Source: an uncultured Faecalibacterium sp. (lineage in GTDB: Bacteria; Bacillota; Clostridia; Oscillospirales; Ruminococcaceae). Taken from it: 14,374 nt of DNA. Both the position numbers and the translations under genes were made by a program. A model generated the notes under the pieces. It saw only the letters and a list, made by a program, of their open reading frames with translations. It did no database searches and had not been told where the DNA came from. Every line of letters begins with the position of its first letter. The stretch's first letter is position 1. Location: NCBI GenBank assembly GCA_934561485.1, contig CAKTGS010000049.1:1-14374 (forward strand). The letters run 5' to 3'. Below are positions 12,543 through 14,374 of this stretch, in pieces.

Positions 12543-14374
12543 ATGGCTACGAAAAAACGAAAAACAACGGCGCGGCGCAGTACCTCGCGCAAAAAGCGCG
12601 CCCAGCAGCGCCTGCCTGCCGGGCTGGGCACCCTGTTTGCAGGGCTGCTTTTGGTGGTGCTGGCCTTTGTAGAGGGCGATTCCGTCTGGAAAACACTGCA
12701 CAATGTGCTGTTTGGCCTGTTTGGCTGCGGCAGCTTTGTGCTGGGAGCCGCCCTGTGCTGCCTGGCCGTGCTGTACACCCGGGGCGAGGACCTGCTGCCC
12801 CACATTACCAAGCTGGCGCTGGGGCTGGTGTTTGCCAGCGGCACGGTGATCGTGTTTTCGGGCATTCAGCCCCAGGGGCTTTCGGCCTTTCAGATGGTGG
12901 CGGCCTGCTACCAAAACGGCTACCAGGCCTGGCTGTCCGGCGGCGCACTGGGGGCCTTGCTGGGCGGCACTTTGTTGCTGTTATGCGGCCGCCCCGCCGC
13001 CAACCTGATCATGGTGGTGCTGGCACTGTGCGTCAGCCTGTATATTTTTGACCTGACCCCCGCCGAGGTCTGGCAGTGGCTCTGCGATGCCTTTGGCGGC
13101 GTGCACGCCCGGGGCGTGGCGGTATACGAGCAGAACGCGGCCCGCCGCGCCGAACGCGCTGCCGCCCGGCAGGAAGCCGAGGATGGACCCGGCGAAGGCG
13201 AGGACGCGGAACCGGACGTAGCGGACGAACCGGCCCCGGGCATCCGCCTTGGCGTGCCGGACTGGATGACCGGCGTGCTGCGCTGGGGCCACAAAGTGAC
13301 CCAGGAGATGGAAGCGGACGAGCCGGACGCCCCCGCCCCGGAGCCGGAACCCGCCGCGCCGCCCATTGCCCCCGTGCGGGTGCAGGCGTCCCGCCCGCGT
13401 GCTGCCTTTGATGTGGACCTTGGCCCGGACCACACCGCCGTAAAGGAAGGCGGCAGCGAACCCATTGAGCCGTTCATCCCCGGGCCGGGCGGCACCTTTG
13501 GCATGAATCCCCTGCAGCAAAAGCCCCAGCGCCCCGCCGTGCAGCCCATTGTGCCGGACGCGGTGGAGACCGCCGCGGAGGACTTTTTTGCCGCCCCCGA
13601 AGCGGAACCGGCGGCCCCGGCAGCCCTGGACCTGTTTGACACGCCCATCACCCAGCCTGCCGCCGCGGAGGAGCCGCCCGTGCAGGCCGCACCCATCCAG
13701 CCGGAAATGCCGTCTTTCCCCTCTGCTGCACACCCCGTAAGCGCCGAAAACGCCGTGGCCATGCGCAGCGCCCCGGACGCGGACGGCTGGATCAGCATTT
13801 CCAGCGAGCCGGTGGAGGAAAAGGACATCAGCACCCTGGTGGCCGCCGCCATGGAAAAGCCCGCCGCCTCCGAGCAGGCGGCCGCCGCAGCCCCCGCCGA
13901 GGAAGCGGAACCGGCGGACACCTATCAATACCAGTACCCGCCCATTGAGCTGTTTGAAAAGCCCGGCGAAGAGAGCGACCCCACCGCCCAGGACGAGCTG
14001 AAGGCCAACGCCCAGAAGCTGGTGGACACCCTGGAAAGCTTTGGCGTGCGCACCCGCGTGCTGGACATTTCCCGGGGGCCGTCCGTCACCCGGTATGAGG
14101 TGCAGCCCATGGCGGGCGTGAAGATCAGCCGCATCACCTCGCTGGCGGACGACATCGCCCTGAACCTTGCCGTGGCGGATGTGCGCATGGAAGCGCCCAT
14201 CCCCGGCAAGCCCGCCGTGGGCATCGAGGTGCCCAACCGCAAAAAGAGCGCGGTATCCATCCGCAGCGTGTTCGAGAGCCAGAGCTTTCTGCGCATGACC
14301 TCGCCTTTGGGCATTGCCCTGGGCAAGGACATTGCCGGTGTGGCCCAGGTGGCCGACCTGTGCAAGATGCCCCA
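12543..14374 (+). CDS. ftsK: DNA translocase FtsK/SpoIIIE, N-terminal part
   Basis: The gene starts at ATG 12543 (GGAGAG at 12528-12533, 9 nt upstream) and runs off the right edge with 610 codons visible. FtsK/SpoIIIE is a septal hexameric ATPase that pumps chromosomal DNA during division or sporulation. A basic N-terminus (MATKKRKTTARRSTSRKKRA) is followed by membrane spans at about 29-44, 55-78, 90-106, 132-148 and 153-170, the anchor domain. Residues ~195-480 are a long Pro/Ala/Glu-rich linker, long for a SpoIIIE-type protein. From about 484 the alpha domain begins: ELKANAQKLVDTLESFGVRT, GPSVTRYEVQP, ADDIALNLAV, IPGKPAVGIEVPN. The Walker motor (beta) and gamma domains lie outside. The gene has its own promoter and would normally follow tepA. 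Confidence 0.95.
   Translation, partial: MATKKRKTTARRSTSRKKRAQQRLPAGLGTLFAGLLLVVLAFVEGDSVWKTLHNVLFGLFGCGSFVLGAALCCLAVLYTRGEDLLPHITKLALGLVFASGTVIVFSGIQPQGLSAFQMVAACYQNGYQAWLSGGALGALLGGTLLLLCGRPAANLIMVVLALCVSLYIFDLTPAEVWQWLCDAFGGVHARGVAVYEQNAARRAERAAARQEAEDGPGEGEDAEPDVADEPAPGIRLGVPDWMTGVLRWGHKVTQEMEADEPDAPAPEPEPAAPPIAPVRVQASRPRAAFDVDLGPDHTAVKEGGSEPIEPFIPGPGGTFGMNPLQQKPQRPAVQPIVPDAVETAAEDFFAAPEAEPAAPAALDLFDTPITQPAAAEEPPVQAAPIQPEMPSFPSAAHPVSAENAVAMRSAPDADGWISISSEPVEEKDISTLVAAAMEKPAASEQAAAAAPAEEAEPADTYQYQYPPIELFEKPGEESDPTAQDELKANAQKLVDTLESFGVRTRVLDISRGPSVTRYEVQPMAGVKISRITSLADDIALNLAVADVRMEAPIPGKPAVGIEVPNRKKSAVSIRSVFESQSFLRMTSPLGIALGKDIAGVAQVADLCKMP

Noticed and set aside
12920..13928. Minus-strand frames of 315-333 residues opposite ftsK
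   Set aside because: Antisense to the FtsK linker; Ala/Ser/Gly-rich low complexity with no start signals.

Overview
The window looks like a chromosomal segment of a GC-rich, Gram-positive gut anaerobe of the Ruminococcaceae/Oscillospiraceae, close to Faecalibacterium, Gemmiger or Subdoligranulum. The basis is clostridial-type gene content (Rex, type II thymidine kinase, TepA, FtsK/SpoIIIE), strong AGGAGG ribosome binding sites, a lipoprotein sugar-binding protein with an SRRDFMK signal, and copies of a hairpin-rich repeat I remember as common in that group. No tRNA, rRNA or CRISPR array was seen.

Left part (1-5518): a sugar uptake locus, probably for pectin fragments. A GH28-type polygalacturonase (cut by the window edge) diverges from an AraC-family regulator. 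Convergent to the regulator lies a CUT1 ABC importer: binding lipoprotein, then two permeases, with a strong terminator between the lipoprotein and the permeases and no ATPase gene. A palindrome-like motif, TTGTATACAA or a near match, occurs in the GH28/araC intergenic region and twice upstream of the importer, suggesting one regulator for the locus.

Middle part (5519-8106): housekeeping genes. Thymidine kinase and Rex lie on the minus strand, and a ClpP-class TepA-like protease on the plus strand. Two copies of a ~137-bp imperfect-palindromic repeat sit between tdk and rex and after tepA.

Right part (8107-14374): the highlight. A 1264-residue secreted protein (signal peptide, acidic linker, beta-helix-like GAGIG repeats, eight Cys-containing repeats, unrecognised C-terminal domain) lies between tepA and ftsK, which are neighbours in Bacillus. 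Its upstream region holds, in transcription order, a sigma-A-type promoter whose spacer contains an 11-G homopolymer, a convincing c-di-GMP-I (GEMM-I) riboswitch aptamer, a second hairpin, an intrinsic terminator, and a small hairpin abutting the Shine-Dalgarno. Expression therefore appears gated twice: by probable phase variation at the promoter and by c-di-GMP-controlled termination. A short relative of the repeat lies on the far side of this block, so the inserted gene is bracketed by related repeats. The window ends inside ftsK.
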